Program-made: the position numbers and the translations under genes | The notes under the pieces: model-generated | What the model was told of the DNA's origin: nothing | The model's input: the letters and a program-made list of their open reading frames with translations, nothing else | The model's database searches: none | Assembly (NCBI GenBank): GCA_024169445.1 | Contig: JALKFA010000001.1 | Location: 1-64,000, forward strand | Direction: 5' to 3' | Source of the DNA: Buttiauxella agrestis ATCC 33320 | GTDB taxonomy: Bacteria; Pseudomonadota; Gammaproteobacteria; Enterobacterales; Enterobacteriaceae | Length of the DNA stretch: 64,000 bases | Part shown: in pieces, positions 23,024 through 35,107 of the stretch | Position numbering within the stretch: the first letter of the stretch is position 1 | How the letters are laid out: each line of letters opens with the position of its first letter

Positions 23024-25252
23024 TCAGCCGTGCAAACGCTTCGCGTCGATGATATCCGGCACCTGGTTCAATTTACCCAGTACACGGCCTAATACCTGCA
23101 GGTTGTAGATTTCGATATTCATGTCGATGGTCGCCAGTTGCTGTTTGGTATCGCTACGGCTTGCAACACCCAAAACGTTGACCTTTTCGTTCGCCAGAAT
23201 GGTGGTGATGTCTCGCAACAGGCCGCTACGGTCATTAGCCGTCACACGCACCACCAGCGAATAACCACTGGAATAGCTTTCCCCCCAAACCGCATCAACA
23301 ATACGTTCTGGCGCATGGGATTGCAGTTCCGCCAACTGGTCGCAGTCTGCACGGTGAATAGAGATCCCGCGCCCCTGTGTAATGAAGCCGACGATTTCGT
23401 CACCAGGAATCGGCTGGCAGCAACGTGCAATGTGGTGCATCAGATTGCCAACCCCTTCCACCACCACTCGGCCATTATCTTTGCTGCGCGATTGTGGTGT
23501 ATGCGTTTTTTGCTTCAGTTGACGAAGAGCTTGCTCATCCTGTTCAGCTGCAGTCGGCTTATTAAACTGCGATTGCAGGTAGTTACTCATCTGGTTAAGA
23601 CGAATATCACCGCCGCCAATCGCCGCTAGCAACTCTTCAACTTCATTGAAGTTATAACGTGGCAGCAACGATTTTTCGGCTTCTTTCAGGCTGATACCCA
23701 GATGCTCAATTTCATCATCAAGGATTTGGCGCCCGGCCAGTATGTTTTTGTCACGGTCCTGTTTACGGAACCAGTTGTGGATTTTCGCGCGGCCCCGGCT
23801 GGTAGTAATGTAACCGAGGTTTGGGTTCAGCCAGTCACGGCTTGGGTTCGGCTGTTTCTGAGTGATAACTTCAATCTGATCGCCCATTTGCAGCTGATAG
23901 GTAAACGGCACAATGCGGCCACCTATTTTCGCGCCGATACAACGGTGCCCAACATCACTGTGAATGTGGTAGGCAAAGTCCAGCGGCGTGGAACCGGCAG
24001 GCAAGTCCACTACGTCACCTTTCGGGGTAAACACATACACGCGGTCATCAAACACCTGACTGCGCACTTCATCCAGCAACTCGCCGGAATCGGCCATTTC
24101 TTCTTGCCAGGCAATCAGTTTACGCAACCACGCAATGCGGTCTTCGTGGCCCGAACTGCCGCTTTTGGCATTACCCTCTTTGTACTTCCAGTGGGCAGCA
24201 ACCCCCAGTTCCGAGTCTTCATGCATCTGCTTGGTTCGGATCTGGATTTCAATAGTTTTGCCATTTGGCCCCAACACCACGGTGTGAATCGACTGATAAC
24301 CGTTGGGTTTCGGGTTGGCGACGTAATCGTCAAACTCGTCGGGCATATGGCGATAATGGGTGTGCACGATGCCGAGTGCCGCGTAGCAATCCTGTAAACG
24401 CTCCGCCACCACGCGCACCGCACGCACATCAAACAGCTCGTCAAAGGCGAGGGATTTTTTCTGCATCTTGCGCCAGATGCTGTAGATGTGTTTCGGGCGG
24501 CCATACACTTCAGCCTTCACGCCCTCTTCTTTCATCGATTTACGCAACGCACTGACAAACTCGTCGATGTAATGCTCACGGTCGATACGACGCTCGTGCA
24601 GCAATTTCGCGATACGTTTGTATTCATCAGGATGCAAATAGCGGAAGCAGTAGTCTTCCAGCTCCCATTTGAGCTGGCCAATGCCCAGGCGATTGGCAAG
24701 CGGCGCATAGATATTGGTGCACTCTTTTGCCGCCAGAACGCGTTCGTCTTCCGGCGCATCTTTCACTTCGCGCAGGTGAGCAATGCGCTCTGCGAGTTTA
24801 ATCACCACGCAGCGGAAATCGTCCACCATCGCCAGCAACATGCGACGCACGTTATCAACCTGTTCAGCAGAGACTGAATCGGTATGTGCGGCTTTTAGCT
24901 GGCGGATGGCGGCCATGTCGCGCACGCCGTGAATCAGCGTGACGACCTGGCTATCGATGCTTTCGCGCATCACCTCTTCGGTGACCACGCCCGCGTCGGC
25001 AAGAGGGAACAGCAAGGCGGCTCGCAGCGTATCGTTGTCCATGCTCAGCATCGACAGGATTTCGACCATTTCAACGCCGCGCCACAACAGCAACTCCGCG
25101 TCAGGATGGCCTTTGGTTTGTTGCTCGCAATACCGCCAGGTTTCGGCTAAGCGTTCACATGACTGCTGGTTGGTGATCCCGAGACTAGCAATCCATCTAT
25201 CGGGCGCAAATTCGCCAGCTTTATTGAGATGTGCACTTCTTACCGCAACCAT
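23024..25252 (-). CDS. relA: GTP pyrophosphokinase (ppGpp synthetase I) RelA
   Basis: RelA is the ribosome-associated (p)ppGpp synthetase that triggers the stringent response. The 742-residue protein has a degenerate hydrolase domain (the usual HD motif is replaced by LLFPLADAGVV near residue 82). The synthetase domain follows (YGRPKHIYSIWRKMQ, NPKPNGYQSIHT), then TGS (VFTPKGDVVDLPAGST) and C-terminal zinc-finger and ACT domains ending DIIDAKRLHG. The degenerate hydrolase site marks it as RelA rather than SpoT. Confidence 0.98.
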   Translation of the reverse strand: MVAVRSAHLNKAGEFAPDRWIASLGITNQQSCERLAETWRYCEQQTKGHPDAELLLWRGVEMVEILSMLSMDNDTLRAALLFPLADAGVVTEEVMRESIDSQVVTLIHGVRDMAAIRQLKAAHTDSVSAEQVDNVRRMLLAMVDDFRCVVIKLAERIAHLREVKDAPEDERVLAAKECTNIYAPLANRLGIGQLKWELEDYCFRYLHPDEYKRIAKLLHERRIDREHYIDEFVSALRKSMKEEGVKAEVYGRPKHIYSIWRKMQKKSLAFDELFDVRAVRVVAERLQDCYAALGIVHTHYRHMPDEFDDYVANPKPNGYQSIHTVVLGPNGKTIEIQIRTKQMHEDSELGVAAHWKYKEGNAKSGSSGHEDRIAWLRKLIAWQEEMADSGELLDEVRSQVFDDRVYVFTPKGDVVDLPAGSTPLDFAYHIHSDVGHRCIGAKIGGRIVPFTYQLQMGDQIEVITQKQPNPSRDWLNPNLGYITTSRGRAKIHNWFRKQDRDKNILAGRQILDDEIEHLGISLKEAEKSLLPRYNFNEVEELLAAIGGGDIRLNQMSNYLQSQFNKPTAAEQDEQALRQLKQKTHTPQSRSKDNGRVVVEGVGNLMHHIARCCQPIPGDEIVGFITQGRGISIHRADCDQLAELQSHAPERIVDAVWGESYSSGYSLVVRVTANDRSGLLRDITTILANEKVNVLGVASRSDTKQQLATIDMNIEIYNLQVLGRVLGKLNQVPDIIDAKRLHG

Positions 25253-25305
25253 TGTCCGTCCTCTTCGGTGGGGCTTGAATCATTCACACGACTTGATCCA
25301 AATAC

Positions 25306-26619
25306 TTAATTTCGCTCAAACAGCGCCATCGACTCCAGATGCCCGGTATGCGGGAACATGTCCAGCATTGCCAATTGGCGCAGTTGATAACCCGCTGCCA
25401 GCAATGCCTCGCTATCACGGGCAAGTGTTGTCGGATTACATGAAACATAGACCACTCGCTTAGGAGCAAGTGCGATCACGTGTTGCATGACGCCTGGTGC
25501 ACCCGCTCGTGCGGGGTCGAGCAATATTTTGTCAAAACCCTGGGCAGCCCAGGGTTGACGAGTCACATCATCTTCCAGGTTTTCATGGAAGAATGTGACA
25601 TTTTTCAGCGAATTATATCGAGCATTATATTCGCCTTTCGCCACTAGCGCAGCAACGCCTTCCACTCCAACGACACTTTCAGCGCGGGTTGCGAGCGGGA
25701 GCGTAAAGTTTCCCATTCCGCAGAACAGGTCCAGCACGCGGTCAGTTGGCTGAATATCCAGCCATTCAATAGCACGCGCAACCATTTGCTGGTTCACACC
25801 ATCGTTCACCTGAATGAAATCGCGCGGACTGAACGTTAAGCGTAGCCCGTCTGAATGATAACAAGGCTCGTCCTCACCCAGCGCCGTGAGTGTCTCACTG
25901 TCCGGCGCTAAAAACAGCGCGACGCCAGTAGAATGCGAAAAGCGTTCCAGTTTTTGCCTGTCGTCGTCATTTAGTGCATCTAAATGACGCAACACCATCA
26001 GCGGGCCATTATCTGCAAGTACCAGTTCAACATGGCCTAAACGACGCACCGCTTTTAATGTTGATAAACATTGGTGCAAAGGTTCCAGCAATGCCTCAAG
26101 TTGGGGTTCCAAAACAGGGCAATGGTGAATATTCACCAGTTCACTGTCTTGCGACTTGCGAAATCCCATCTGTAAGGTTTGTGTTTTAGGCAGGTAATTC
26201 AACCCCAAGCGCGCACGGCGACGATAACCCCATGGCGAACCAGAAATTATTTCGTTGACCACCGCAGGGGTTTCACGCGTCCCCATCATGCGGGCAAGCG
26301 CACGGGATTTTGCTTGCTGCTGTAATTCGATGCTGGCATGTTGCTGCTGGCACCCTCCGCAAATGCCAAAGTGCGGACAACGCGGCGCAACACGTTGCGG
26401 GCTATCATTTAAACGTCGCTTAACTTTAGCCTGTGCAAAGTTACGTTTGTCATCAGTAACCGTGACTTCGACCTGTTCGCCAGGCAGTGCACCCTGGATA
26501 AAAAGCGCTTTACCGTTATGGCGGGCAACGCCCTGACCAAACGGATCAAGGTCGTTAACCGTCACGCTTATGATTTGACGAGTCGTAACCCGTCGCTTTG
26601 CAGAGTAGAATTGCGCCAT
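25306..26619 (-). CDS. rlmD: 23S rRNA (uracil(1939)-C(5))-methyltransferase RlmD
   Basis: RlmD uses S-adenosylmethionine to methylate U1939 of 23S rRNA. The 437-residue protein has an N-terminal TRAM domain (about 10-70), iron-sulfur cysteines C81, C87 and C90 ([10 protein letters not shown]), the SAM-binding [14 protein letters not shown] and the catalytic C394 in [10 protein letters not shown]. It is divergent from barA, with about 60 bases between the starts. Confidence 0.97.
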   Translation of the reverse strand: MAQFYSAKRRVTTRQIISVTVNDLDPFGQGVARHNGKALFIQGALPGEQVEVTVTDDKRNFAQAKVKRRLNDSPQRVAPRCPHFGICGGCQQQHASIELQQQAKSRALARMMGTRETPAVVNEIISGSPWGYRRRARLGLNYLPKTQTLQMGFRKSQDSELVNIHHCPVLEPQLEALLEPLHQCLSTLKAVRRLGHVELVLADNGPLMVLRHLDALNDDDRQKLERFSHSTGVALFLAPDSETLTALGEDEPCYHSDGLRLTFSPRDFIQVNDGVNQQMVARAIEWLDIQPTDRVLDLFCGMGNFTLPLATRAESVVGVEGVAALVAKGEYNARYNSLKNVTFFHENLEDDVTRQPWAAQGFDKILLDPARAGAPGVMQHVIALAPKRVVYVSCNPTTLARDSEALLAAGYQLRQLAMLDMFPHTGHLESMALFERN

Positions 26620-26679
26620 GAGCCTGTATGCTCTCTCAAAATATTAACTATTGCTTCAATTGTCCCATATCGGAACCCC

Positions 26680-29439
26680 ATGACCAACTACAGCCTGCGC
26701 GCACGCATGATGATCCTGATTCTGGCACCGACATTAATGATCGGTTTATTGCTCAGTATCTTTTTTGTCGTCCATCGCTACAACGACTTGCAGCGTCAGC
26801 TCGAAGACTCGGGTGCCAACATTATCGAGCCGCTGGCAGTTGCCAGCGAATATGGCATGAGTTTCCATAGCCGCGAATCGATACGCCAGTTGGTCAGTGT
26901 GTTGCACCGCCGCCACTCCGATATTGTGCGGGCAATTTCAGTATTCGATGAAAACAACAAGCTGTTTGTCACCTCGAATTATCAGTTAAATGCTTCGGTA
27001 CTGAAGCTACCAAACCATGAAAAACCGCCGCACAGCCTGAGCATTTCACGCCACGGTGATTCAATCATTCTGCGCACGCCCATTATTTCTGAAAGTTATT
27101 CACCAGACGAATCTGAAGTGACCGACGCTAAGCCTGCGGGCAATTCGCTCGGCTATGTCGCGATTGAGCTCGACCTGAAATCGGTGCGTTTGCAGCAATA
27201 CCGGGAAATTTTTATCTCGACGTTGATGATGTTGTTCTGCGTTGGCATTGCCATGCTGTTCGCTTATCGCCTGATGCGCGATGTCACAGGGCCAATCCGT
27301 AACATGGTGAATACCGTCGACCGGATACGCCGCGGTCAACTCGATAGCCGCGTCGAAGGTTTCATGCTCGGCGAATTGGATATGCTGAAAAACGGTATCA
27401 ATTCGATGGCGATGTCGTTGACCGCCTATCACGAAGAGATGCAGCACAATATTGACCAGGCCACTTCTGACCTGCGCGAAACACTTGAGCAGATGGAAAT
27501 CCAGAACGTTGAACTGGATCTCGCCAAGAAACGCGCGCAGGAAGCTGCACGTATTAAGTCTGAATTCCTCGCCAATATGTCGCACGAACTGCGCACGCCG
27601 CTCAATGGGGTGATTGGCTTTACTCGTTTGACGCTGAAAACAGATTTGAATGCCACCCAGCGCGACCATCTGTATACCATCGAACGTTCAGCCAATAACC
27701 TGCTCACCATCATCAATGACGTGCTGGACTTCTCCAAACTGGAAGCGGGTAAACTGATTCTGGAAAGCATTCCATTCCCGCTGCGTAATACGCTCGATGA
27801 AGTCGTGACATTGCTGGCGCATTCGGCCCATGACAAAGGTCTGGAGCTGACGCTGAACATTAAAAACGATGTGCCGGATAACGTGATTGGCGACCCACTG
27901 CGCTTGCAGCAAGTAGTGACTAACCTGGTGGGGAATGCGATTAAGTTTACCGAGAACGGCAATATTGATTTGGTGGTCGAGAAGCGCTCGCAAGGAAACA
28001 ATAAAGTCCAGGTTGAGATGCGCATTCATGATACTGGTATTGGTATTCCTGAACAGGAGCAGTCGCGTCTGTTCCAGGCGTTTCGTCAGGCTGATGCCAG
28101 TATTTCACGGCGTCATGGTGGCACCGGGCTGGGGCTGGTTATCACTCAGAAATTGGTCAGTGAAATGGGCGGGGATATCTCGTTCCATAGCCAGCCAAAT
28201 CAAGGTTCTACTTTCTGGTTTTATATCAATCTGGACCTGAACTCTAACGCGGTGCTGGACGGTTATTCGACCGAGAATCTGGCGGGCAAACGCATTGCGT
28301 ATATCGAACAAAATGCTTCTGCGGCACAAAGCACGCTCAACATTTTAGCCAATACGCCGCTTGAGGTGGTGTATAGCCCAACGTTTACCGCCCTCGCCGA
28401 AGCGCACTACGACATTATGCTGCTCGGTATGCCGGTCACCTTCCGTGACACGCTATCCATTAAAAATCCAAAACTGGCGAAAGCCGTCACCATGACAGAC
28501 TGCCTGATTCTGGCTCTGCCAAGCCATTGTCAGATTGATGCTGAATCGCTTAAAAAAGAAGGCGTTGCTGCTTGCTTACTGAAACCGGTCACCGCACCGC
28601 GTCTGCTGCCGCTGTTGGCTGAGCACATCTTCAATGCGCACCCGGCACTGGCTGATAACATTGAGAACAAAAAATTACCGCTGACGGTTATGGCCGTTGA
28701 TGACAACCCTGCCAACCTAAAACTGATCGGCGCATTGCTCGATGATCATGTGCAAAACGTTGAGCTGTGTGGCAGCGGTTTACAAGCCATTGAGCGGGCA
28801 AAACAGATGCAGATAGACATCATTCTGATGGATATTCAGATGCCTGAGATGGATGGTATTCGCGCCTGCGAAGTCATTCGTCAATTGCCACACCACCAGC
28901 AAACGCCGGTTATCGCGGTAACGGCACACGCCATGGCAGGGCAAAAAGAGAAGCTGCTAAGCGCGGGTATGAACGACTATCTTGCCAAGCCAATCGAAGA
29001 GAAAAAGTTGTATAGCCTGCTGTTACGTTATCAGCCGGGGGCGATTGCCGCACCTGTGCTGGTGGCGAATGTCGATTCTGCTGCGCAAACTAGTAGCCCA
29101 AACCAGACTCTTGATTGGCGACTCGCATTGCAACAAGCCGCCAACAAGCCAGATCTGGCGCGCGATCTCCTCCAGATGCTGCTGGCATTCTTACCTGAAG
29201 TCCGCAATACCGTTGAAGAACAACTGGTCGGGGAAAACCCGCAGGAGTTGGTTGATATCATTCATAAACTTCACGGAAGTTGTAGCTACAGCGGTGTGCC
29301 ACGGTTGAAAAACCTCTGCCTGACGCTGGAACATGAACTGCGCAGTGGCGTGAAGCCAGAAGATCTGGAGCCTGAACTCTTTGAGCTACTCGATGAGATG
29401 AATAATGTCTCGAAAGAAGCCCAACGGATGTTCGGTTAG
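26680..29439 (+). CDS. barA: Hybrid sensor histidine kinase BarA
   Basis: BarA senses short-chain carboxylates and phosphorylates UvrY, which activates the CsrB and CsrC RNAs. The 919-residue start [18 protein letters not shown] matches the family; the longer frame would add 54 unsupported residues. It has two membrane segments (about 10-31 and 178-198), HAMP (about 200-252), a coiled linker and a kinase domain with H302 in [10 protein letters not shown]. Then come a receiver domain with D718 ([11 protein letters not shown]) and a C-terminal HPt domain with H862 (IHKLHGSC). All phosphorelay residues are intact. Its downstream target csrB lies 7 kb to the right. Confidence 0.98.
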   Translation: MTNYSLRARMMILILAPTLMIGLLLSIFFVVHRYNDLQRQLEDSGANIIEPLAVASEYGMSFHSRESIRQLVSVLHRRHSDIVRAISVFDENNKLFVTSNYQLNASVLKLPNHEKPPHSLSISRHGDSIILRTPIISESYSPDESEVTDAKPAGNSLGYVAIELDLKSVRLQQYREIFISTLMMLFCVGIAMLFAYRLMRDVTGPIRNMVNTVDRIRRGQLDSRVEGFMLGELDMLKNGINSMAMSLTAYHEEMQHNIDQATSDLRETLEQMEIQNVELDLAKKRAQEAARIKSEFLANMSHELRTPLNGVIGFTRLTLKTDLNATQRDHLYTIERSANNLLTIINDVLDFSKLEAGKLILESIPFPLRNTLDEVVTLLAHSAHDKGLELTLNIKNDVPDNVIGDPLRLQQVVTNLVGNAIKFTENGNIDLVVEKRSQGNNKVQVEMRIHDTGIGIPEQEQSRLFQAFRQADASISRRHGGTGLGLVITQKLVSEMGGDISFHSQPNQGSTFWFYINLDLNSNAVLDGYSTENLAGKRIAYIEQNASAAQSTLNILANTPLEVVYSPTFTALAEAHYDIMLLGMPVTFRDTLSIKNPKLAKAVTMTDCLILALPSHCQIDAESLKKEGVAACLLKPVTAPRLLPLLAEHIFNAHPALADNIENKKLPLTVMAVDDNPANLKLIGALLDDHVQNVELCGSGLQAIERAKQMQIDIILMDIQMPEMDGIRACEVIRQLPHHQQTPVIAVTAHAMAGQKEKLLSAGMNDYLAKPIEEKKLYSLLLRYQPGAIAAPVLVANVDSAAQTSSPNQTLDWRLALQQAANKPDLARDLLQMLLAFLPEVRNTVEEQLVGENPQELVDIIHKLHGSCSYSGVPRLKNLCLTLEHELRSGVKPEDLEPELFELLDEMNNVSKEAQRMFG

Positions 29440-29490
29440 GCGCCGTGTGGGTGATTGATGTCGAATATCGCTAATCCGACCAGGGCGGAT

Positions 29491-30636
29491 TCAGAAGGTT
29501 TTGTGTTTACCTATCGCAATGGTTGCCGCGATATTTCGTGCAGCCATTCGCAGATTATCTCCGGCTTCGTTCAATGCTTCATCCAGCGTACAAATGCGAT
29601 ACAACACGCTGAAAACTGCATCCAGGCCATGGCCGTACACCACGGCTACATCTGGCGTTAAACTTCCGGCAATCCCAATAACCGGGATATTATAGCGCTT
29701 CGCTACTTTTGCCACGCCGATCGGCACTTTGCCATGAATTGACTGGCTATCAATACGGCCTTCTCCGGTAATCACCAGATCTGCATCACGCACCAGTTCA
29801 TCTAGTTTCAACGCTCTAGTGACTATCTCAATACCTTGTTGCAATTGCGCACCGCAGAAAGCAAAAAGTGCCGCGCCCATACCTCCCGCCGCACCGCCAC
29901 CAGAAAGCGTCATGACGTCAATATCGAGATCACGGGAAATGATTTTTGCGTAGTGCTCCAGCGCCTGGTCGAGCTTAGTGACCATTTCAGGAGTGGCGCC
30001 TTTTTGTGGGCCAAATACCGCCGACGCCCCTTCCTTGCCGGTCAACAGGTTAGTGACATCACACGCAACTTCGATACGACACGCTTTCAGCCGTTTATCC
30101 AGCCCGGAAATATCAATAGAAGCCAGGCGCGCAACTTCCCGGCCTCCCAGTCCCAATGGCTCGCCGTCGCTGTCGAGCAAACGCGCGCCCAGCGCCTGTA
30201 CCATGCCGATACCACCGTCGTTGGTAGCGCTGCCGCCAATCCCAATCAGGATACTTTGCACGCCGCTGTCGAGCGCATAACGAATCAACTCACCCGTTCC
30301 CCACGACGTGGTATTCATCGGGTTACGCAGTTCAGGTGCAACTTGCTCCAGACCACTCGCCGCTGCCATTTCGATAAAGGCTTGCTGCCGGTCGCCTGAA
30401 ATTCCATAAAAAGAGTGGATAGGGTCACCCAGTGGCCCAGTGACATCCACTTCAATGATGTCACCGTTTGTTGCGGCCACCATCGCCTCAACAGTCCCTT
30501 CCCCCCCATCAGCGATGGGTAACTTCACATAGCAGGCTTCAGGGAAGATTTCCCGAAACCCTGCTTCAATCTGTGTCGCTACTTCCAGAGCACTGAGGCT
30601 CTCCTTGTATGAATCTGGTGCGATTACAATTTTCAT
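29491..30636 (-). CDS. garK: Glycerate 2-kinase (GarK type)
   Basis: GarK phosphorylates D-glycerate to 2-phosphoglycerate, the last step of glucarate/galactarate breakdown. The 381-residue length equals that of E. coli GarK. The start MKIVIAPDSYKESLSA, IADGGEGTVEAM, the GIGGSATNDGG loop and ITGEGRIDSQSIHGK are all present. It closes the gudP-gudX-gudD operon here, whereas in E. coli garK belongs to the gar operon. A REP-like fragment separates it from gudD. Confidence 0.93.
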   Translation of the reverse strand: MKIVIAPDSYKESLSALEVATQIEAGFREIFPEACYVKLPIADGGEGTVEAMVAATNGDIIEVDVTGPLGDPIHSFYGISGDRQQAFIEMAAASGLEQVAPELRNPMNTTSWGTGELIRYALDSGVQSILIGIGGSATNDGGIGMVQALGARLLDSDGEPLGLGGREVARLASIDISGLDKRLKACRIEVACDVTNLLTGKEGASAVFGPQKGATPEMVTKLDQALEHYAKIISRDLDIDVMTLSGGGAAGGMGAALFAFCGAQLQQGIEIVTRALKLDELVRDADLVITGEGRIDSQSIHGKVPIGVAKVAKRYNIPVIGIAGSLTPDVAVVYGHGLDAVFSVLYRICTLDEALNEAGDNLRMAARNIAATIAIGKHKTF

Positions 30637-30645
30637 GTGCCTTCC

Positions 30646-30680
30646 GTCGGATGTCGCTACGCTAATCCAACCTACAAAAT
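30646..30680. repeat. REP-like fragment between gudD and garK (family A)
   Basis: GTCGGATGTCGCTACGCTAA followed by TCCAACCTAC is a shortened unit of the family A repeat, lying in the gudD-garK gap. Confidence 0.6.
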
Positions 30681-30708
30681 CTCTTTTGTAAGAAGGATTA
30701 GCTATAGT

Positions 30709-32043
30709 CTAACGCACCATGCAAGGTCGTTTATTATTGAAAGTCCATTGTGGGATCAAGTACTGCATAGCCATTGCGTCATCGCGCGCGCCCAGACCAT
30801 GTTGCTGATAAAGCTCGTGCGCTTTCATCACTTGATCCATATCCAACTCCACGCCCAGGCCTGGGGTAGTTGGCACCTGCACCATACCGCCATTAATTTC
30901 GAAAGGCTGTTTTGTCAGGCGCTGATTGCCTTCCTGCCAAATCCAGTGCGTGTCGATCGCGGTGACTTTACCAGGTGCTGCGGCGGCGACATGGGTGAAC
31001 ATTGCCAGCGAAATGTCGAAGTGGTTGTTGGAATGCGAGCCCCAGGTCAGGCCAAATTCGTGGCACATCTGCGCGACACGTACCGAACCTTGCATGGTCC
31101 AGAAATGCGGGTCAGCCAGCGGAATATCGACTGATTGCAACGAAAGCGTGTGGCCCATCTGACGCCAGTCGGTGGCAATCATATTGGTTGCGGTCGGCAG
31201 ACCAGTTGCACGGCGGAATTCAGCCATAATTTCACGGCCTGAATAACCTTGTTCCGCGCCGCACGGATCTTCTGCATACGCCAGCACACCCCGCAGTTGC
31301 TTGCCAATGCTAATCGCTTCGTCAAGCGACCAGGCACCGTTCGGGTCCAGCGTCACACGCGCTTGTGGGAAACGTTTTGCCAGCGCGGTCACCGCTTCGG
31401 CTTCTTCGCTACCGGCTAATACGCCACCTTTAAGTTTGAAGTCATTGAAACCATATTTTTCATAGGCCGCTTCTGCCAGGCGCACCACTGAATCAGGCGT
31501 CATCGCTTCATCGTGGCGAATGCGATACCAGTCGCATTTCTCATCAGGCTGGCTTTGATAGGACAGTGGTGTTTGTTTGCGATTGCCGACAAAGAACAAA
31601 TAGCCGAGCATTTCGACTTCGCTACGCTGTTGCCCATCGCCGAGTAAAGATGCCACATTCACGCCCAAATGCTGCCCAAGCAAATCCAACATGGCCGATT
31701 CAATACCCGTCACCACGTGAATGGTGGTGCGTAAATCAAAGGTCTGTAACCCACGGCCACCGGAATCACGGTCGGCAAATTCTGCACGCACCAGGTTGAG
31801 GATATTCTTGTATTCGCCCAGAGTTTTGCCAATCACCAACGCGGCGGCTTCTTCAAGGGTCTGACGGATTTTCTCGCCGCCCGGAATTTCACCCACGCCG
31901 GTGTGGCCGGAGTTATCTTTGATAATCACAATATTTCGGGTGAAAAACGGCGAGTGCGCGCCGCTCAGGTTCATCAGCATGCTGTCGTGGCCCGCAACGG
32001 GAATAACCTGCATTGCAGTGACTACGGGAGTTGAAGTTGTCAT
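30709..32043 (-). CDS. gudD: Glucarate dehydratase
   Basis: GudD dehydrates D-glucarate (and L-idarate) to 5-keto-4-deoxyglucarate. It is an enolase-superfamily enzyme with the KLKGG lysine motif ([13 protein letters not shown]), metal ligands in TLDPNGAW and [10 protein letters not shown] and the catalytic histidine in [11 protein letters not shown] chose the second ATG (444 residues) because AAGGA is nine bases ahead of it but directly abuts the ATG three codons upstream. The sequence is nearly identical to E. coli GudD. Confidence 0.97.
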   Translation of the reverse strand: MTTSTPVVTAMQVIPVAGHDSMLMNLSGAHSPFFTRNIVIIKDNSGHTGVGEIPGGEKIRQTLEEAAALVIGKTLGEYKNILNLVRAEFADRDSGGRGLQTFDLRTTIHVVTGIESAMLDLLGQHLGVNVASLLGDGQQRSEVEMLGYLFFVGNRKQTPLSYQSQPDEKCDWYRIRHDEAMTPDSVVRLAEAAYEKYGFNDFKLKGGVLAGSEEAEAVTALAKRFPQARVTLDPNGAWSLDEAISIGKQLRGVLAYAEDPCGAEQGYSGREIMAEFRRATGLPTATNMIATDWRQMGHTLSLQSVDIPLADPHFWTMQGSVRVAQMCHEFGLTWGSHSNNHFDISLAMFTHVAAAAPGKVTAIDTHWIWQEGNQRLTKQPFEINGGMVQVPTTPGLGVELDMDQVMKAHELYQQHGLGARDDAMAMQYLIPQWTFNNKRPCMVR

Positions 32044-32071
32044 GTTGTTCATTCCTTGTTATCAAGATGAA

Positions 32072-33412
32072 TTAGTTGCGGCCAAATGCCGGGCGTTTGC
32101 GATCAAACTTCCAGCCCGGCACCAGATATTGCATTGCCGTCGCGTCATTGCGCGAGCCACCCGGAAGGGATTTATACACTTCGTGGGCTTTCTGCACCTG
32201 TTCCCAGTCTAGTTCCACACCTAATCCAGGAGCGTCCGGAACAGCAATTTTGCCGTTAACGATTTGCAGTGGGTTTTTCGTCAGGCGTTGCTCACCTTCC
32301 TGCCAAATCCAGTGCGTGTCGATGGCGGTCGGTTTGCCAGGCGCCGCTGCGCCAACGTGGGTAAACATCGCCAGTGAGATGTCGAAATGATTATTGGAAT
32401 GGCAACCCCACGTCAGGCCCCATTCATCGCACATCTGCGCCACACGAACAGCACCGCTGAGCGTCCAGAAATGTGGGTCGGCTAACGGGATATCGACGGC
32501 ATTGAGCATGATTGCGTGGCTCATTTCACGCCAGTTGGTGGCAATCATATTGGTCGCCACCGGTAAACCTGTGGCACGGCGGAATTCAGCCATGATCTCG
32601 CGTCCGGAATAACCTTGCTCCGCACCACAGGGATCTTCAGCGTAGGTCAGCACATCGCTCATGCCTTTGCACAACGCGATGGCTTCATCGAGTAGCCATG
32701 CCCCATTCGGATCAACGGTAATTCGTGCATCCGGGAAACGCTTTTTCAGTGCACTTGCGGCATCCAGTTCTTGCTCGCCAGGCAGTACACCGCCTTTGAG
32801 TTTGAAATCTTTGAATCCATAACGGTCATGCGCAGCTTCTGCAAGCCGCACAATCGACTCGCTACTCAACGCTTCCTGATGGCGTAACTCGTACCAGTCG
32901 TGACGGGCATGTTGCCCTTCCAGATACGGTAAATCAGTTTTGTTGCGATCGCCGATATAGAACAGGTAACCCAGCACAGTGACTTCATCGCGCTGTTTGC
33001 CAGGCCCTAATAGCTCACAAACCGGGACATTCAACGCCTTGCCGAGTAAGTCGAGCAGTGCGGCTTCCAGCGCCGCCACTGCATTTACTCGTAATTCAAA
33101 CGTCCATGCACCTTTACCGAAGGTATCGAAATCCGCTGCCTGGTTACCCTGGTGGACGTTTTGCACCACGCGATTCATTCGCGCAACTTCTTGCCCGACG
33201 ACCTGCGGTATCGCATCCACCAGTGTCTGATAAATCACTTCGCCGCCTGGCGCTTCACCCACACCGGTATGCCCGGCGTTATCAGTGAGCACCACAATAT
33301 TACGGGTGAAAAAGGCGCCGTGCGCACCGCCAATATTCAGCAGCATGCTGTCATTCCCCGCCACCGGAATGACTTTCATATCAGTAATAATCGGGCTTGC
33401 CTGAGTATTCAT
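32072..33412 (-). CDS. gudX: Glucarate dehydratase-related protein GudX
   Basis: GudX is the paralogue of GudD, with weak glucarate dehydratase activity in E. coli. The 446-residue protein keeps the same motifs: [38 protein letters not shown] and [10 protein letters not shown], where GudD has WGSHSNN. Its start overlaps the gudP stop by four bases (ATGA), and gudD follows about 30 bases later. Confidence 0.96.
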   Translation of the reverse strand: MNTQASPIITDMKVIPVAGNDSMLLNIGGAHGAFFTRNIVVLTDNAGHTGVGEAPGGEVIYQTLVDAIPQVVGQEVARMNRVVQNVHQGNQAADFDTFGKGAWTFELRVNAVAALEAALLDLLGKALNVPVCELLGPGKQRDEVTVLGYLFYIGDRNKTDLPYLEGQHARHDWYELRHQEALSSESIVRLAEAAHDRYGFKDFKLKGGVLPGEQELDAASALKKRFPDARITVDPNGAWLLDEAIALCKGMSDVLTYAEDPCGAEQGYSGREIMAEFRRATGLPVATNMIATNWREMSHAIMLNAVDIPLADPHFWTLSGAVRVAQMCDEWGLTWGCHSNNHFDISLAMFTHVGAAAPGKPTAIDTHWIWQEGEQRLTKNPLQIVNGKIAVPDAPGLGVELDWEQVQKAHEVYKSLPGGSRNDATAMQYLVPGWKFDRKRPAFGRN

Positions 33413-34770
33413 GATGATTGCCCTACCGTGACAGGTTTCAGTTCAACACGTTTGATATCGCCAACAATGACCAGGTAGCTCAGTACCGCGATAACTGCGT
33501 GAACCCCAACGTAGATCAGCGCGCCGTTAAATGAACCGGTTGTGCCGACAATGTAACCGATAGCAATTGGCGTCACGATGCCGGAGACATTACCGAACAT
33601 GTTAAACAGGCCGCCGCTCAAGCCACTGATCTCTTTTGGTGCGGTATCGGCCATAACAGCCCAGCCCAGTGCCCCAATACCCTTGCCGAAGAACGCCATT
33701 GCCATAAAGCCGACAACCATCATTTCTGATTCGACATAGTTACAGAACACCATGCTGACGGAGAGCAACATCCCCAGTACGATTGGCGTTTTACGCGCAA
33801 TATTTAACGAACCGGTGCGGCGCATCAGCCAGTCTGAAATCACACCACCGAGCACACCGCCGACAAACCCACACACCGCTGGAACAGAAGCCACAAAACC
33901 GGCTTTCAGTATCGACATCCCTTTTTCCTGTACCAGGTAAACCGGGAACCAGGTAATGAAGAAGTAAGTTAAGGCGTTGATACAATACTGGCCGATATAG
34001 ATCCCAATCATCATGCGTGATCCGATCAACTGTTTGATCTGCGCCCACTTCTGCGCCATTGGGATATGTTCTTTGGCTTTCTTCTGATCCATGTTGATCA
34101 GCGCGCCGCCGGCTTCGATGTATTCCAGTTCTTTTTGATTTACGCCTGGATGGTTATTCGGCTCATGAATCACTTTTAGCCACACGAAGCTGATGATGAT
34201 GCCCAGCCCGCCCATAAAGAAGAACACATGTGACCAGCCCACTTCGTGGGTCAGCCAACCCATGATTGGCGCGAAGATAACGGTGGCAAAATACTGTGCG
34301 GAGTTAAAAATGGACACCGCGGTGCCGCGTTCTTGTGCCGGGAACCACGCAGCGACGATTCGGCTGTTGCCAGGGAAAGAAGGTGCTTCGGCCAGCCCCA
34401 CCAGGAAGCGCAAGGTAAACAGCGCGATGATGATGCCAAAGCCATTGAAGATGTCGACGAAACCTTGCAGCAAGGTAAACATCGACCAAATAAAGATCGA
34501 CCAGAAGTAAACGCGTTTTGAACCGAATTTATCCAGCAACCAGCCGCCGGGGATTTGCCCGATGACGTATGCCCATGAAAATGCAGAGAACACATAACCC
34601 ATGCCAATCGGGTCAAGGCCAATATCTTTTGCCATTTCGGAACCGGCAATCGATAGCGTGGCGCGGTCGCCATAGTTAAACGAGGTGACGATGAAGAGCA
34701 TTACTACTATCCAATAACGAGCGTTGGTTCTTTTTTCAGCAACGCTCGCTGCCTGGCTAATTGTATTCAT
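33409..34770 (-). CDS. gudP: D-glucarate/galactarate transporter, MFS family
   Basis: GudP is a proton-driven uptake system of the anion:cation symporter family in the inner membrane. The 453-residue protein has about 12 membrane segments and the family motif [13 protein letters not shown]. The start MNTISQ was chosen over an ATG six codons earlier because AGGAG lies seven bases upstream. It is the first gene of the gud operon. Confidence 0.96.
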   Translation of the reverse strand: MNTISQAASVAEKRTNARYWIVVMLFIVTSFNYGDRATLSIAGSEMAKDIGLDPIGMGYVFSAFSWAYVIGQIPGGWLLDKFGSKRVYFWSIFIWSMFTLLQGFVDIFNGFGIIIALFTLRFLVGLAEAPSFPGNSRIVAAWFPAQERGTAVSIFNSAQYFATVIFAPIMGWLTHEVGWSHVFFFMGGLGIIISFVWLKVIHEPNNHPGVNQKELEYIEAGGALINMDQKKAKEHIPMAQKWAQIKQLIGSRMMIGIYIGQYCINALTYFFITWFPVYLVQEKGMSILKAGFVASVPAVCGFVGGVLGGVISDWLMRRTGSLNIARKTPIVLGMLLSVSMVFCNYVESEMMVVGFMAMAFFGKGIGALGWAVMADTAPKEISGLSGGLFNMFGNVSGIVTPIAIGYIVGTTGSFNGALIYVGVHAVIAVLSYLVIVGDIKRVELKPVTVGQSS

Positions 34771-35107
34771 GTGGCACTCCTGAAACATAGCTTTTAGCTA
34801 CAGTCCATTCTGCACTTGTAGGGTTATCAGAATGAGGTATTGGCCTGTCCACAGTATTTTTGTGAATCTGTATCTGTGGTTTTTATATTTGACCGAGAGA
34901 AAGTATATGAAGGGAGTTACAACGCCTCATCGTGCAAAGACACAAGTTTACCGCTCGCTAAATGAGCACTTTATGGCGTCTGTCCAACACGTTGCGGGAT
35001 GGTTCACGATTTTTGAAACAACACTATAACCAGGAGGGGTAAATCACGTTCAGGGTTCACTGCAAAGTGGTGGATGTCGCTGGCGCTAATCCACCCAGGA
35101 TATTGGC
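34771..35107. promoter_or_regulatory. gudP upstream region
   Basis: This 337-bp gap holds the gud operon promoter. In E. coli the operon is activated by CdaR, but I could not identify its site. A REP-like fragment (GGTGGATGTCGCTGGCGCTAA then TCCACCC) lies at 35069-35096, next to the yqcA stop. No gene is supported. Confidence 0.4.
35069..35096. repeat. Short REP-like palindrome downstream of yqcA (family A)
   Basis: GGTGGAT and ATCCACC form the arms of a hairpin just past the yqcA stop codon. It is the shortest family A unit in the window. Confidence 0.6.

Noticed and set aside
32072-33412. gudX considered as a recent tandem duplicate of gudD
   Set aside because: GudX and GudD are diverged throughout, and both occur side by side in E. 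coli, so the duplication is old.
34832-35029. 65-codon frame upstream of gudP on the plus strand
   Set aside because: There is no ribosome binding site, no family similarity, and it lies in a promoter gap.
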